Counted from the stretch's first letter, positions 9,750-18,780 are shown. The stretch is 64,000 bases of DNA from Gammaproteobacteria bacterium (GCA_014075255.1 CP046178.1:1692894-1756893), one strand, 5' to 3'. Translations and numbers: made by a program. Notes: generated by a model not told the origin, from the letters alone.

Positions 9750-10279
9750 TGACCGAGTTAAATGCCCATCAATTACTTGAAGATCTTGCCAAAGGTCTCA
9801 ATAACTATTTAGCCGAACATAAAATCGATGATCCGATTTTCATTGGCATTCAAACTGGTGGTGTATGGGTAGCTAAACAATTGCAATCTTTATTAAACAA
9901 TAAAGACAAACTTGGCGTGCTAGACATTACCTTTTATCGCGATGACTTTAGCCAAGCGGGTATACAGCCAACCGTAAAGCCTTCTAAATTACCATTGAAC
10001 GTAAATGACAGACATATTGTATTGGTCGATGATGTCTTATATACCGGACGCACCGTTCGCGCAGCTTTAAATGAAATATTTGATTACGGTCGACCCGCTT
10101 CAGTAAGCTTGGTGGTTTTAGTACAGCGAAACGGTAGCGAACTACCCATACAAGCAGATGTAGTGGCTAGTACACTTACCTTAGATGCAACCCAACACAT
10201 CAAGTTAAGCGGCCCAAATCCATTAGAACTGAAAATTCTAGAAGTTATTAATACTAAAGATGAGCAACCCAAAACATAA
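9749..10279 (+). CDS. pyrR: PyrR, uracil phosphoribosyltransferase/pyrimidine regulator
   Basis: Phosphoribosyltransferase-fold protein that converts uracil and PRPP to UMP and in many bacteria regulates pyr gene expression. The PRPP-binding loop VDDVLYTGRTVRAAL is clear at about 93-107, and FIGIQTGGVWVA forms the early loop. It overlaps ruvX by one base and precedes pyrB by 6 bp, so it probably belongs to the same transcript. I did not find an obvious anti-terminator structure in front of pyrB, so RNA-binding control is not shown. Confidence 0.92.
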   Translation: MTELNAHQLLEDLAKGLNNYLAEHKIDDPIFIGIQTGGVWVAKQLQSLLNNKDKLGVLDITFYRDDFSQAGIQPTVKPSKLPLNVNDRHIVLVDDVLYTGRTVRAALNEIFDYGRPASVSLVVLVQRNGSELPIQADVVASTLTLDATQHIKLSGPNPLELKILEVINTKDEQPKT

Positions 10280-10285
10280 ATAATA

Positions 10286-11230
10286 ATGCGGCATTTTTTA
10301 CAAATAGACGGACTGAGCACAGAAGATCTACATCATATATTAGATACCACAGAATCGTTCACCAGTGTAGATGACCGTGCAGTAAAAAAAGTCCCGCTAT
10401 TACGCGGCAAAACCATTGTTAATCTTTTCTTTGAGCCCAGCACACGTACACGAACTACATTTGAATTAGCCGCTAAGCGACTTTCAGCTGATGTGTTGAA
10501 TATTAATATTGCTACTTCTGCGACCACCAAAGGCGAAAGCCTACTCGATACATTATTTAATTTACAAGCTATGAATACGGATATGTTTGTTGTCCGTCAC
10601 CCCGAAAGCGGTGCTGCAGAATTCATAAGTAAATATGTAGATTCACATGTCAGCGTTATTAATGCAGGCGATGGAAGGCATGCTCATCCCACTCAAGCCA
10701 TGCTAGATATGTTTACCATTCGCAAACATTTCAAAGATTTTTCTAAACTAAGTGTTGCGATTATTGGAGATATTTTACATTCACGCGTGGCACGTTCACA
10801 AATTGAAGCGCTAAATTTGTTAGGTGCCAAAGAAATACGTGTAATCGCACCAAGAACCTTGCTGCCAGCAAACGTAGAACAACTTGGTGTCGAAGTTTTT
10901 CAAAATTGCAGAGAAGGCTTACGCGATGCAGATGTAGTCATCATGCTTAGATTACAAAAAGAGCGTATGCAAGGTGGCTTTATCCCAAGTGAACATGAAT
11001 ATTTCCAACTTTACGGGTTAACACCCGAACGTTTAGCTATCGCCAACCCTAATGCAATTGTAATGCATCCCGGCCCGATCAATCGCGGTGTCGAAATAAG
11101 TTCTGAAGTTGCCGATGGACCACAATCAGTAATTTTACAACAAGTGGAATACGGAATTGCAGTACGTATGGCCATTTTGTCTCTTGCCATGAGTTCAGAT
11201 GACTCCCCTGATACAGGGAGCAACAACTGA
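10286..11230 (+). CDS. pyrB: Aspartate carbamoyltransferase catalytic chain
   Basis: Makes carbamoyl-aspartate from carbamoyl phosphate and aspartate, the first committed step of pyrimidine synthesis. The carbamoyl-phosphate motif [13 protein letters not shown] is at about 49-61, [12 protein letters not shown] at about 132, the aspartate-binding MLRLQKERM near 222 and [12 protein letters not shown] near 257. No pyrI-type regulatory gene follows. Instead an inactive-looking pyrC' overlaps its last base, as in Pseudomonas, where the two proteins form one complex. It lacks the roughly 16-residue N-terminal extension I recall for the Pseudomonas enzyme. Confidence 0.96.
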   Translation: MRHFLQIDGLSTEDLHHILDTTESFTSVDDRAVKKVPLLRGKTIVNLFFEPSTRTRTTFELAAKRLSADVLNINIATSATTKGESLLDTLFNLQAMNTDMFVVRHPESGAAEFISKYVDSHVSVINAGDGRHAHPTQAMLDMFTIRKHFKDFSKLSVAIIGDILHSRVARSQIEALNLLGAKEIRVIAPRTLLPANVEQLGVEVFQNCREGLRDADVVIMLRLQKERMQGGFIPSEHEYFQLYGLTPERLAIANPNAIVMHPGPINRGVEISSEVADGPQSVILQQVEYGIAVRMAILSLAMSSDDSPDTGSNN

Positions 11231-12516
11231 TGAAACTTGAAATTATAAATGGCCATCTTGTTGATCCAAAGAATGAAATTGATCAACAAGCTAATGTATA
11301 TATTGCCGATAGCAAAGTAATCGCGGTTGGCAAACAACCTGCAGATTGGCAAGCCGACCAGAGTATTGATGCAAAAAGTAAACTAGTACTACCCGGCTTA
11401 GTAGAGTTATCCGCAAGCTTGCGCGAACCTGGACATGAGCATAAAGCCACCGTGCGATCTGAGACCAAAGCAGCTGCCGCTGCAGGCATTACGAGCCTTG
11501 CTTGTTTGCCTACAACCGATCCCGTTGTCGACACTCCTGCTCAGGTAGAATTAATCGAACAGCTTTCGCAAAGTAGTGGGCAATGCAATGTTTATGTCAT
11601 CGGCGCGTTAACCACCAATCTCAACGGCGAAAACTTAAGTGAAATGGCGGCATTAAAAGCTGCAGGTTGTGTGGGCGTTAGTAATGTATTTCATCCGATG
11701 AAAAGTTCATTGGTATTACGTCGCGCAATGGAGTACGCCAGCAGTCAAGACTTAACCGTATTCTCTTACCCACTCGTGCATGCGCTCGCTAACAATGGCT
11801 GTGTACATGAAGGCATTGCATCATCACGTCTAGGTTTGCCAGGTATCCCAGCTGCTGCAGAAACGGCTGCGGTTGCCTTTCAGATAGCGTTGATCGAAGA
11901 GCTTAATGTACGCACACATTTTTGTCGCATCTCTACCGGTCGGTCAGTAAATATGATTGCACGCGCACGTTTTGACAAATTGCCACTTACGGCAGATACC
12001 AGCATATTGCACTTGTATTTAACTGATCAAGAAATTCAGGGTTTTGATGGTTTGTGCCACAATCAACCTCCATTTAGAACATACGATGACCGCGAAGATT
12101 TACGCAAAGGCCTTCAGGATGGATCACTCTCGGCAATTTGCGCAGACCATCAACCACATGAAATTGAAGCTAAGTTGGCTCCGTTTCAATCTACAGAGCC
12201 TGGAAGCTCCACATTAGAAACCCTACTGCCTTTAACTTTAGAATTAGTTAAAGAAGATGCATTAACTTTAAGTGATGCTGTAAATTTAGTCACCCAACAA
12301 CCTGCAGACATTTTAGGTATTCCAGCTGGCAATCTTTGTGTAGGGGCGAATGCTGATGCCTGCATAGTGGACTTAAAACATAGTTGGATTCTTAATAGTG
12401 AGAACATGTTCAGTAGAGGTAAAAATACTCCATTGTTAGGCGACCAACTAAATGGTCGCGTCACACACACCATTCTTAATGGCAAATTAATTTACGAAAA
12501 TTCATTAGAAAACTAA
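11230..12516 (+). CDS. pyrC': PyrC', dihydroorotase-like subunit probably without catalytic activity
   Basis: A 428-residue amidohydrolase-fold protein next to pyrB. Active dihydroorotases carry HxH before LREPG. Here the corresponding stretch reads PGLVELSASLREPG, so both metal-binding histidines are missing. A later His that is normally in the HFCHIS motif is Arg (HFCRIST). The DH pair in ICADHQPHE remains. These losses match the non-catalytic PyrC' of Pseudomonas, which serves as a structural partner of aspartate transcarbamoylase. A working dihydroorotase must then be encoded outside this window. The gene overlaps pyrB by one base (TGATG). Confidence 0.9.
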   Translation: MKLEIINGHLVDPKNEIDQQANVYIADSKVIAVGKQPADWQADQSIDAKSKLVLPGLVELSASLREPGHEHKATVRSETKAAAAAGITSLACLPTTDPVVDTPAQVELIEQLSQSSGQCNVYVIGALTTNLNGENLSEMAALKAAGCVGVSNVFHPMKSSLVLRRAMEYASSQDLTVFSYPLVHALANNGCVHEGIASSRLGLPGIPAAAETAAVAFQIALIEELNVRTHFCRISTGRSVNMIARARFDKLPLTADTSILHLYLTDQEIQGFDGLCHNQPPFRTYDDREDLRKGLQDGSLSAICADHQPHEIEAKLAPFQSTEPGSSTLETLLPLTLELVKEDALTLSDAVNLVTQQPADILGIPAGNLCVGANADACIVDLKHSWILNSENMFSRGKNTPLLGDQLNGRVTHTILNGKLIYENSLEN

Positions 12517-12526
12517 GGACAACAAA

Positions 12527-13390
12527 CTGAAATCTAACCGCAATCCCATCTTTGAAGAAACTGCAAACGTCATTAATCAAGAAGCCCTCGCCGCAGGGCA
12601 ACACTTTCTCACTTTACATGCACCAAATTGCGCACAACGTGCACGTGCAGGTAATTTTGTGCATATACAATGTGATCAACAATTAGTCATGCGCCGCCCC
12701 TATTCCATTATGCGTGCGAACAAACAAACTGGTCACATCGATATTCTTTACAAAGTAGTTGGTCAAGGCAGTTCGCTTTTATCCACTCGCAAAGCCGGCG
12801 ATACTATTCAATGCTTAGGTCCAATTGGAAATGAATTCACAGTTAACGAATCCACCACACATCCTTTGTTACTAGGTGGTGGCGTCGGCATTCCACCGAT
12901 GGTATTTCTAGCAGATGAACTTAGAAAAGACAAAGCACTAACACCTTTCGTAATCATGGGTTCGGAAGTTCCTTTTCCGTTTACCGCTAAACCCTCAAAA
13001 ATATTAATGCCCGGCATTCCAAACGATGTCATCGCCGCTATGCCGCTACTCGATGACTGGGGAATAGCCTCACGCCTCACCAGCCAACAAGATTATCAAG
13101 GCTGTTATCAAGGCTACGTACACGAGCTCGCTGAAAAATGGGTAGAGAGTTTAGATGACACCAGCGGAGTAGAAGTATTCTCCTGCGGCCCAACCCCCAT
13201 GCTACAAGCCGTTACAGCTTTCGCTAAACTGCACAACCTACCCTGTCAACTTTCCCTAGAAGAACACATGGCCTGCGCCGTAGGCGGCTGTGCAGGATGC
13301 GTTGTGCCGTTTAAAGAAAATGATATGGTTGTAGCCATGAAACGCGTCTGTGTAGATGGTCCAATATTCAATTCTGAGAATATTTATTAA
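12527..13390 (+). CDS. pyrK: PyrK-like dihydroorotate dehydrogenase electron-transfer subunit (FAD/2Fe-2S), non-AUG start
   Basis: Ferredoxin-reductase-fold protein passing electrons between NAD(H) and a dihydroorotate dehydrogenase. It has the flavin-binding RRPYSIM, the NAD-domain LLLGGGVGIPPM, CGPTPML and a C-terminal 2Fe-2S motif CAVGGCAGC followed by a fourth Cys (RVCVDGP). The first in-frame GTG (12659) would delete the start of the flavin domain (HAPNCAQRARAGNFVHIQC). The frame is open back through pyrC, and the best upstream start is CTG at 12527, about 8 bp after AAGGA (12515-12519); ATT codons further in are alternatives. The context points to pyrimidine synthesis, but the dehydrogenase subunit is not here. 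Confidence 0.82.
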   Translation: MKSNRNPIFEETANVINQEALAAGQHFLTLHAPNCAQRARAGNFVHIQCDQQLVMRRPYSIMRANKQTGHIDILYKVVGQGSSLLSTRKAGDTIQCLGPIGNEFTVNESTTHPLLLGGGVGIPPMVFLADELRKDKALTPFVIMGSEVPFPFTAKPSKILMPGIPNDVIAAMPLLDDWGIASRLTSQQDYQGCYQGYVHELAEKWVESLDDTSGVEVFSCGPTPMLQAVTAFAKLHNLPCQLSLEEHMACAVGGCAGCVVPFKENDMVVAMKRVCVDGPIFNSENIY

Positions 13391-13397
13391 TTCTTAA

Positions 13398-13572
13398 ATG
13401 TCTGCATTCGACCATCATGGATGGTGGAAGTGCAGAAATTGCATGGAGGCAGGAGGTACGATTCCATGAAAGGAATCGGTAGAGTCGAGCCGGGAAAAGA
13501 GACCGAGAACAACGCAGGAGTAGTGGCCGAGGAGCAAATTTCTGCTGACCAATTAGCAAGCACATGGGTGTG
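13398..13572 (+). repeat. Cluster of short hairpins with CATGGA-like loops
   Basis: This gap (13391-13722) contains no gene but is locally richer in G+C and in structure. Hairpins visible on the plus strand are ACCATC-atg-GATGGT (13411-13425) inside TCTGCA...TGCAGA (13401-13436), GATTCC-atgaaa-GGAATC (13462-13479) and GCACA-tggg-TGTGC (13561-13574). GCAGAAATTGC (13432-13442) can also pair with GCAAATTTCTGC further on. A 21-bp piece at 13416-13436 recurs inverted at 14666-14686 with 18 matches. It resembles the dispersed modular hairpin repeats seen in other Gammaproteobacteria. A structured small RNA is an alternative. The rest of the gap, to 13722, shows nothing. Confidence 0.5.
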
Positions 13573-13722
13573 CGAGTAAATGTTGCATCTTGGATAATGT
13601 ATTCAGATTAAACTCTTACTTATCTTAAATATCTTCTTTCAGTCAATTGAGGTCATACAAAAGGTAAAGCGTAGTGTTTTTATCCTGCATGAATATGTTG
13701 TAACGCAGCCATAACAACAAGT

Positions 13723-14406
13723 CTATTCCTTCAGCTGTATTCGTTTAAGTCCAGCATTTGTTATTAAATATTTTACAGAGAAGTAAAAAAAAACTAAAAG
13801 TCCTATTATTTCACAGCTTTCTTCAGCAGTTGTTATCAAGTCGTATACCAGATTTTTTTGACTTGCATTGTTTTCATGGTGCCAACCACCTATTCCTTCG
13901 AGTAGTAAAACACCCGACAGGTACAACGAACCACTAAATACGAAGCCATATTTTGTAGATTTCGGAAGTTTAATTAACCAGGGAAGCAAGTAAATACAAA
14001 GAATCAATGTCGCTAAGCTATATGGAATTATCCACGCAAAGTAAAAAACTCCTGATGTATTAAATACTTCGCGAACTGGATCGATAAGACGTTCATGAAT
14101 TGATGCAAATTCATCAATTGCAAGAAAGGCAAAAACTAACCAGAGTATCAGCCAATACTTTCTATCTCTTGCCACACTTAATCCAATAACCATGCAAATA
14201 GCTGACAATTGCAAAATTATAAATACAGAGAAAAGGGTAGGAATATTTCTTTCAAAATCCATATGGAAAAGAGGCACAAAACCCTTTGCAGTTTCAAATC
14301 CAAGACCATGCTTTACAAAAAGAGTTAAGAAATGCAGAAGGAGAACAAGTGCAAATAATTTAATATATAACTTAGTTGTAGATTTCAAAGAAATATTAAT
14401 TTCCAT
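13723..14406 (-). CDS. Multi-spanning membrane protein of unknown function
   Basis: I do not recognise a named family. From ATG 14406 the protein has about 227 residues and six probable membrane segments (near 10-30, 50-75, 83-100, 118-145, 155-175 and 195-215). Polar residues that could be functional are clustered: FAIDEFASIHERL after the third segment, GGWHHENN and TTAEESCEIIG before the last. An upstream TTG (14418) is less likely. It stands alone between the pyr and pil blocks and is flanked by inverted copies of a hairpin repeat, which suggests insertion as a cassette. Confidence 0.72.
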   Translation of the reverse strand: MEINISLKSTTKLYIKLFALVLLLHFLTLFVKHGLGFETAKGFVPLFHMDFERNIPTLFSVFIILQLSAICMVIGLSVARDRKYWLILWLVFAFLAIDEFASIHERLIDPVREVFNTSGVFYFAWIIPYSLATLILCIYLLPWLIKLPKSTKYGFVFSGSLYLSGVLLLEGIGGWHHENNASQKNLVYDLITTAEESCEIIGLLVFFYFSVKYLITNAGLKRIQLKE

Positions 14407-14785
14407 AGCAGCTGACAATAGTTTTACATTAACTCTAATATATTTGGAATAATTGTTATTCTATAGTTGAAACCTAAGACCCAATGCGACGCACGCCACG
14501 TTTTTGAATGTCAAAATTGGAAAGAAAATATAGCATTAATAAAAATATATGTACTGTGCATGTGAGATTGATGAAAGATACTACTTTGAATAATGCTATA
14601 AAGAGATTTAAAATCTGTACTTCTGAATGTCCACTTTGGGTCGGAAAAATTTTGCTCCTGAAATATCTACACTTCCGCCATCCATAGCAGACGTAACAAA
14701 AGTTACTCGCCCCTAGCTGCGAGAACCCAGCAATAAAATTAATTAGAAAGATGAATTTAAGTTATATAAAAACTAAAAAAAGAAA
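14407..14785. other. Gap between membrane-protein gene and pilU paralogue, with an inverted repeat copy
   Basis: No gene is visible. The segment 14641-14725 on the minus strand contains a second, shorter copy of the hairpin repeat found at 13398-13572. It includes the 21-bp match (14666-14686), GTAAC-tttt-GTTAC (14692-14705) and TCGC...GGCGA-type pairing at about 14708-14724. The 14407-14640 stretch is A+T-rich and may hold the promoter of the membrane-protein gene, but I cannot define one. Confidence 0.45.
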
Positions 14786-16138
14786 TTATTGATCCCCAAA
14801 CACCGACTTCAATCGATCAAAATACCCCGAGTCCTTACCTTCCCCATCTTCATTATCAAGAATAGAAGATTCACCTGCTTCGACAGATGCAATTTCTTCT
14901 GTAGACATCTCATCCAAAAACTCTTGGTCATCAAACCCTACATGACTATCCAATGCTTCTTCATCGCTAGCGGGAGTAGATAAAACGGGTGGCTTCTTTT
15001 TGCCATTTGTTGTTTTTTTACTAGCAGGTTCTTCCGTTGGAAAAACAAGTTGGTCGCTAGTTTCACTTACGCTCTTAACACCACCACCAAAGTTAATTTG
15101 CCATTCGAGATTGCCACGAGAATCGGCATTACCAAGTGCATCATCAAGTGAAATTCTTTCGCCTTTATATAAATCGTAAAGTGATTGGTCAAAGGTTTGC
15201 ATACCTGCAGCAGCCCCTTTTTCCATAATCGGCTTAATTTCACCCACACTACCGCGCTTGATAAGCTCAGAAACATATGGTGTATTAATTAATACTTCTA
15301 CCGCAGGTACTCGACCACCTTCTACATCTGGAATCAATCGTTGCGCTACAATTCCACGCAAGTTCAAGGACAAATCCATCAATATTTGAGATTTCCCTTC
15401 TGGTGGAAAAAAGTTAACGATGCGATCCAATGCTTGGTTCGCGTTTACCGCGTGTAATGTGGTTAAACATAAATGACCAGTATCCGCATAGGTAATGGCA
15501 GCTTCCATGGTTTGCTTATCGCGCACCTCACCAATCATGATCAGATCAGGAGCTTCACGCATCGCTTCTCGCAAAGCATTTTCATAAGAAAGTGTATCTA
15601 AACCAACTTCACGTTGGCCAATAATAGATTTTTTATGACTGAAGGCATATTCAATTGGATCTTCAATAGTAAGAATGTGTCCGGTTTGTGCTTTATTTCG
15701 ATGCTCGATCATCGAAGCGAGTGATGTTGATTTACCTGAACCTGTAGAGCCTACCAGCAAAACTAAACCGTTTTTTTGCATCACCAACTTTTTAAGAATA
15801 GGCGGCAAGCCTAGCTCCGCCATTTCAGGAATATCGCCTTTAATATAACGAATTACCATGGAAATTTCGCCGCGCTGATAATACGCATTTACACGAAAAC
15901 GTCCTGCACCGGCTATTGAAATACCAAGGTTCATTTCCTTAGTCATTTCAAACTCTCTGATCTGTTGATCATCCATGATGCTGTAAGCAATTTTCTTCAC
16001 CACGCCTGGCTCTAGAACATTTCTACTTACACGCCGAGTAACACCCTCAACTTTAGTGCATACAGGAGCACCTGTTGTAAAAAACAGGTCGGAAGCATTT
16101 TGCTCCACCATTAGTTTTAAATAAGGATCTATATTCAT
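14786..16138 (-). CDS. PilT/PilU-family retraction ATPase paralogue with acidic C-terminal tail
   Basis: A 450-residue hexameric-ATPase-type protein. It has the Walker A motif GSTGSGKST at about 130-138, the Asp-box TIEDPIEY, the Walker B region DLIMIGEVRD, the His-box GHLCLTTLHA and the C-terminal MQTFDQSLY. Its N-terminal part (NASDLFFTTGAPV) resembles PilU more than PilT. After about residue 350 it carries a tail of about 100 residues rich in Glu, Asp, Lys and Ser, not seen in the two neighbours. It is the last gene of a three-gene run, 35 bp after the PilU gene. Likely an accessory pilus-retraction motor; its partner is unknown. Confidence 0.88.
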   Translation of the reverse strand: MNIDPYLKLMVEQNASDLFFTTGAPVCTKVEGVTRRVSRNVLEPGVVKKIAYSIMDDQQIREFEMTKEMNLGISIAGAGRFRVNAYYQRGEISMVIRYIKGDIPEMAELGLPPILKKLVMQKNGLVLLVGSTGSGKSTSLASMIEHRNKAQTGHILTIEDPIEYAFSHKKSIIGQREVGLDTLSYENALREAMREAPDLIMIGEVRDKQTMEAAITYADTGHLCLTTLHAVNANQALDRIVNFFPPEGKSQILMDLSLNLRGIVAQRLIPDVEGGRVPAVEVLINTPYVSELIKRGSVGEIKPIMEKGAAAGMQTFDQSLYDLYKGERISLDDALGNADSRGNLEWQINFGGGVKSVSETSDQLVFPTEEPASKKTTNGKKKPPVLSTPASDEEALDSHVGFDDQEFLDEMSTEEIASVEAGESSILDNEDGEGKDSGYFDRLKSVFGDQ

Positions 16139-16173
16139 GCTGTATTTTAGACTCTACTCAACATTATATCGAT

Positions 16174-17364
16174 TTAGCCTAAATTAGCGCGTTTCGTTGA
16201 AGCAATTAAACCTGCATCATCATCGGTTTCTTCCACCATCAAGTCAGCCGTACCATCAAGCAGATCATGGTCTTTTGCGTCTTTCCCGTCCAGTTTCAAA
16301 CGTAAGCGCAAATCATTAACGGAATCTGCATTACGCAAGCCATCTTCCATAGTGATTAATCCGGCCTCAATAAGGTGGAATAAGTGCTGATCAAATGTTT
16401 GCATACCTAACTCATTTGATTTTGCAATCAAACTCTTCATTTCATGCACCTGACCTTTAAATATTAAGTCAGCCATTAGCGGTGTGTTCAATAATATTTC
16501 TACTGCAGGCACACGCCCTTCTTCACCTTTAATGGGTAACAGTCGTTGTGAAATAACAGATTTTAAATTCAAAGATAAGTCCATCAACAATTGGGCGCGA
16601 CGTTCATCTGGGAAAAAGTTGATGATTCGATCTAATGCTTGGTTAGTGCTATTAGCGTGCAAGGTGGATAAGCATAAATGTCCAGTTTCTGCGAAAGCTA
16701 TCGCATGCTCCATCGTTTTTCGATCACGAATCTCACCAATCAAAATAACATCTGGCGCCTGACGCAAAGTGTTTTTCAGCGCAATATCATAATCCTCAGT
16801 ATCTACACCCACTTCACGCTGAGTGATAATGCAGTTCTTATGTTTATGTACAAACTCTATTGGGTCTTCGATAGTAACGATATGCCCAAAGCTATTTTCG
16901 TTTCGATAGCCCACCATGGCCGCTAACGAAGTTGATTTACCACTACCCGTACCACCAACGAAAATAACTAAGCCACGCTTAGTCATTGAAATATCTCGCA
17001 ATACTGGAGGCAGTTGCAAGTCTTCAAATTTTGGAATTTCAGAAACAATCACACGCAACACCATGCCGGGGCTTCCGCGTTGCGCAAAGGCATTAACACG
17101 AAAACGAGAAACGTTAGGCAAACTGATTGCGAAGTTACATTCTTGTGTTTCTTCATACTCCCTTGATTGTTTGTCGTTCATGATGGAACGTACTAAAACT
17201 TGCACATGGCTAATGGTTAAAGGTTGGTTAGTAACCGGCACCATTTTGCCATCAATTTTCATTGAAGGTGGTGCGCCAACCGTTACAAATAAATCAGAAC
17301 CACCTTTAGTAAGCAGGTTGCGCAGCAGGTCATGCATGAAGCTGATGGCCTTATCTCTATCCAT
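16174..17364 (-). CDS. pilU: PilU, accessory pilus retraction ATPase
   Basis: Type IV pilus retraction motor working with PilT. The 396-residue protein matches Pseudomonas PilU along its length (GGSDLFVTVGAPPSMKIDG, TKRGLVIFVGGTGSGKST with Walker A at about 137-145, HIVTIEDPIEFVHKHKNCI, APDVILIGEIRD, TGHLCLSTLHANSTNQALDR, GMQTFDQHLF). The acidic C-terminal stretch ends in a short basic tail. It follows pilT by 65 bp on the same strand. Confidence 0.94.
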   Translation of the reverse strand: MDRDKAISFMHDLLRNLLTKGGSDLFVTVGAPPSMKIDGKMVPVTNQPLTISHVQVLVRSIMNDKQSREYEETQECNFAISLPNVSRFRVNAFAQRGSPGMVLRVIVSEIPKFEDLQLPPVLRDISMTKRGLVIFVGGTGSGKSTSLAAMVGYRNENSFGHIVTIEDPIEFVHKHKNCIITQREVGVDTEDYDIALKNTLRQAPDVILIGEIRDRKTMEHAIAFAETGHLCLSTLHANSTNQALDRIINFFPDERRAQLLMDLSLNLKSVISQRLLPIKGEEGRVPAVEILLNTPLMADLIFKGQVHEMKSLIAKSNELGMQTFDQHLFHLIEAGLITMEDGLRNADSVNDLRLRLKLDGKDAKDHDLLDGTADLMVEETDDDAGLIASTKRANLG

Positions 17365-17429
17365 AGTTTCTTCCTTTAACTAGAATTTTTTTCAAAATAA
17401 TTTTAAAAATCTGCCCTTATAAATTAGCC

Positions 17430-18464
17430 TTAAAAGTCGGCTTTGTGTTCTGCTTTACGTCGCGCTTCTTCACGCGCTATCAATCCCTTCTTAAGAACCT
17501 CTTGTAAGTTTTGATCAAGAGTTTGCATGCCTACACTGTTGCCAGTTTGGATTGCAGAATACATCTGTGCAACTTTATCTTCGTTAATCAAGTTGCGAAT
17601 CGCTGGAGTACCAATCAGAATTTCATGCGCAGCAACACGGCCGCCGCCAATTTTTCGACACAACGTTTGTGAAATTACCGCACGCAAAGATGCGGCCAGC
17701 ATCGAGCGCACCATATCTTTTTCAGCGCCTGGGAATACATCAATAATTCGATCAATCGTTTTTGAGGCAGAACTAGTGTGTAATGTGCCTAATACCAAGT
17801 GGCCTGTCTCTGCAGCCGTTAGCGCAAGTCGAATGGTTTCTAAATCTCGTAACTCACCCACTAGAATTGTATCGGGATCCTCACGCAGTGCTGAGCGCAA
17901 TGCCTCATTAAAACCTAAGGTATCACGATGCACTTCGCGTTGATTAACCAAACTTTTTTTACTTTCATGAACAAATTCAATTGGATCTTCAATGGTTAGA
18001 ATATGGCTATACTCATTTTCATTCTTATGATCCATCATCGCAGCGAGTGTTGTTGATTTACCAGAACCAGTCGGCCCAGTAACCAAAACTAAACCACGTG
18101 GATAACTGGCGATTTCTGCAAAAATATTAGGGCAATCTAGATCTTCTAAAGTAAGGATCTTGCTAGGAATAGTTCTAAAAACTGCACCTGCACCACGATT
18201 TTGAATAAATGCATTAACACGAAAACGAGCTAAACCAGGAATCTCAAACGAGAAATCTGTTTCTAAAAATTCCTCGTAATCTTTACGCTGCTTATCATTC
18301 ATGATGTCGTACACCATTTCATGAACTTGCCGATGCTCCATTGCAGGAACATTAATTCGTCTAACGTCACCATCGACTCGAATCATCGGCGGAACGCCTG
18401 CAGAAAGATGTAAATCTGAAGCGCCATTTTTAACACTGAATGCAAGTAACTGCGAAATGTCCAC
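17430..18464 (-). CDS. pilT: PilT, pilus retraction ATPase
   Basis: Cytoplasmic hexameric ATPase that depolymerises type IV pili. Length 344 residues, as usual. It has GASDLHLSAGVPPMIRVDGD, Walker A GPTGSGKST at 130-138, TIEDPIEFVH, DPDTILVGELRDLETI (Walker B), TGHLVLGTLHT (His box) and the C-terminal GMQTLDQNL. It is the first gene of the minus-strand retraction set and diverges from yggS, an order conserved in pseudomonads. The regulators that control it are probably the Pil-Chp proteins at the start of the window. Confidence 0.97.
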   Translation of the reverse strand: MDISQLLAFSVKNGASDLHLSAGVPPMIRVDGDVRRINVPAMEHRQVHEMVYDIMNDKQRKDYEEFLETDFSFEIPGLARFRVNAFIQNRGAGAVFRTIPSKILTLEDLDCPNIFAEIASYPRGLVLVTGPTGSGKSTTLAAMMDHKNENEYSHILTIEDPIEFVHESKKSLVNQREVHRDTLGFNEALRSALREDPDTILVGELRDLETIRLALTAAETGHLVLGTLHTSSASKTIDRIIDVFPGAEKDMVRSMLAASLRAVISQTLCRKIGGGRVAAHEILIGTPAIRNLINEDKVAQMYSAIQTGNSVGMQTLDQNLQEVLKKGLIAREEARRKAEHKADF

Positions 18465-18780
18465 GAATACTCCTTTTATCTAATTCGGTTTATAGATACC
18501 CCATGGATTAACCCTTCCCACCTCAGTCAGTTATAAGGCGGTTTTGCCCTGGGTTAGGTATCTAATATCCTTAGTTTTGATCGAATATGCAGAGCTGGAC
18601 TTTGATTCTCGACAAGCCGTTTCATTCATGCGACTAAATGGCCAGATAACTGGCCAATATGCCCTATGCATGCTAAAAAACTGAGGGTAATTGAGTTACT
18701 TATGTGACCTCAGTCAATATTCTGAGTCGGCCTCAATGGGTACTTTTATCCTGATTTAATCATTAGCCTTAATAAAAAAT
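18465..18780. promoter_or_regulatory. Divergent pilT/yggS intergenic region with two hairpins
   Basis: No gene is visible in this 316-bp gap. It must carry promoters for both directions. A perfect stem TGGCCAG-ATAA-CTGGCCA lies at 18639-18656, and CTGAGG pairs with CCTCAG at about 18682-18711. Neither is followed by a T run, so they are not simple terminators; they may be leader structures or protein sites. Confidence 0.4.
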
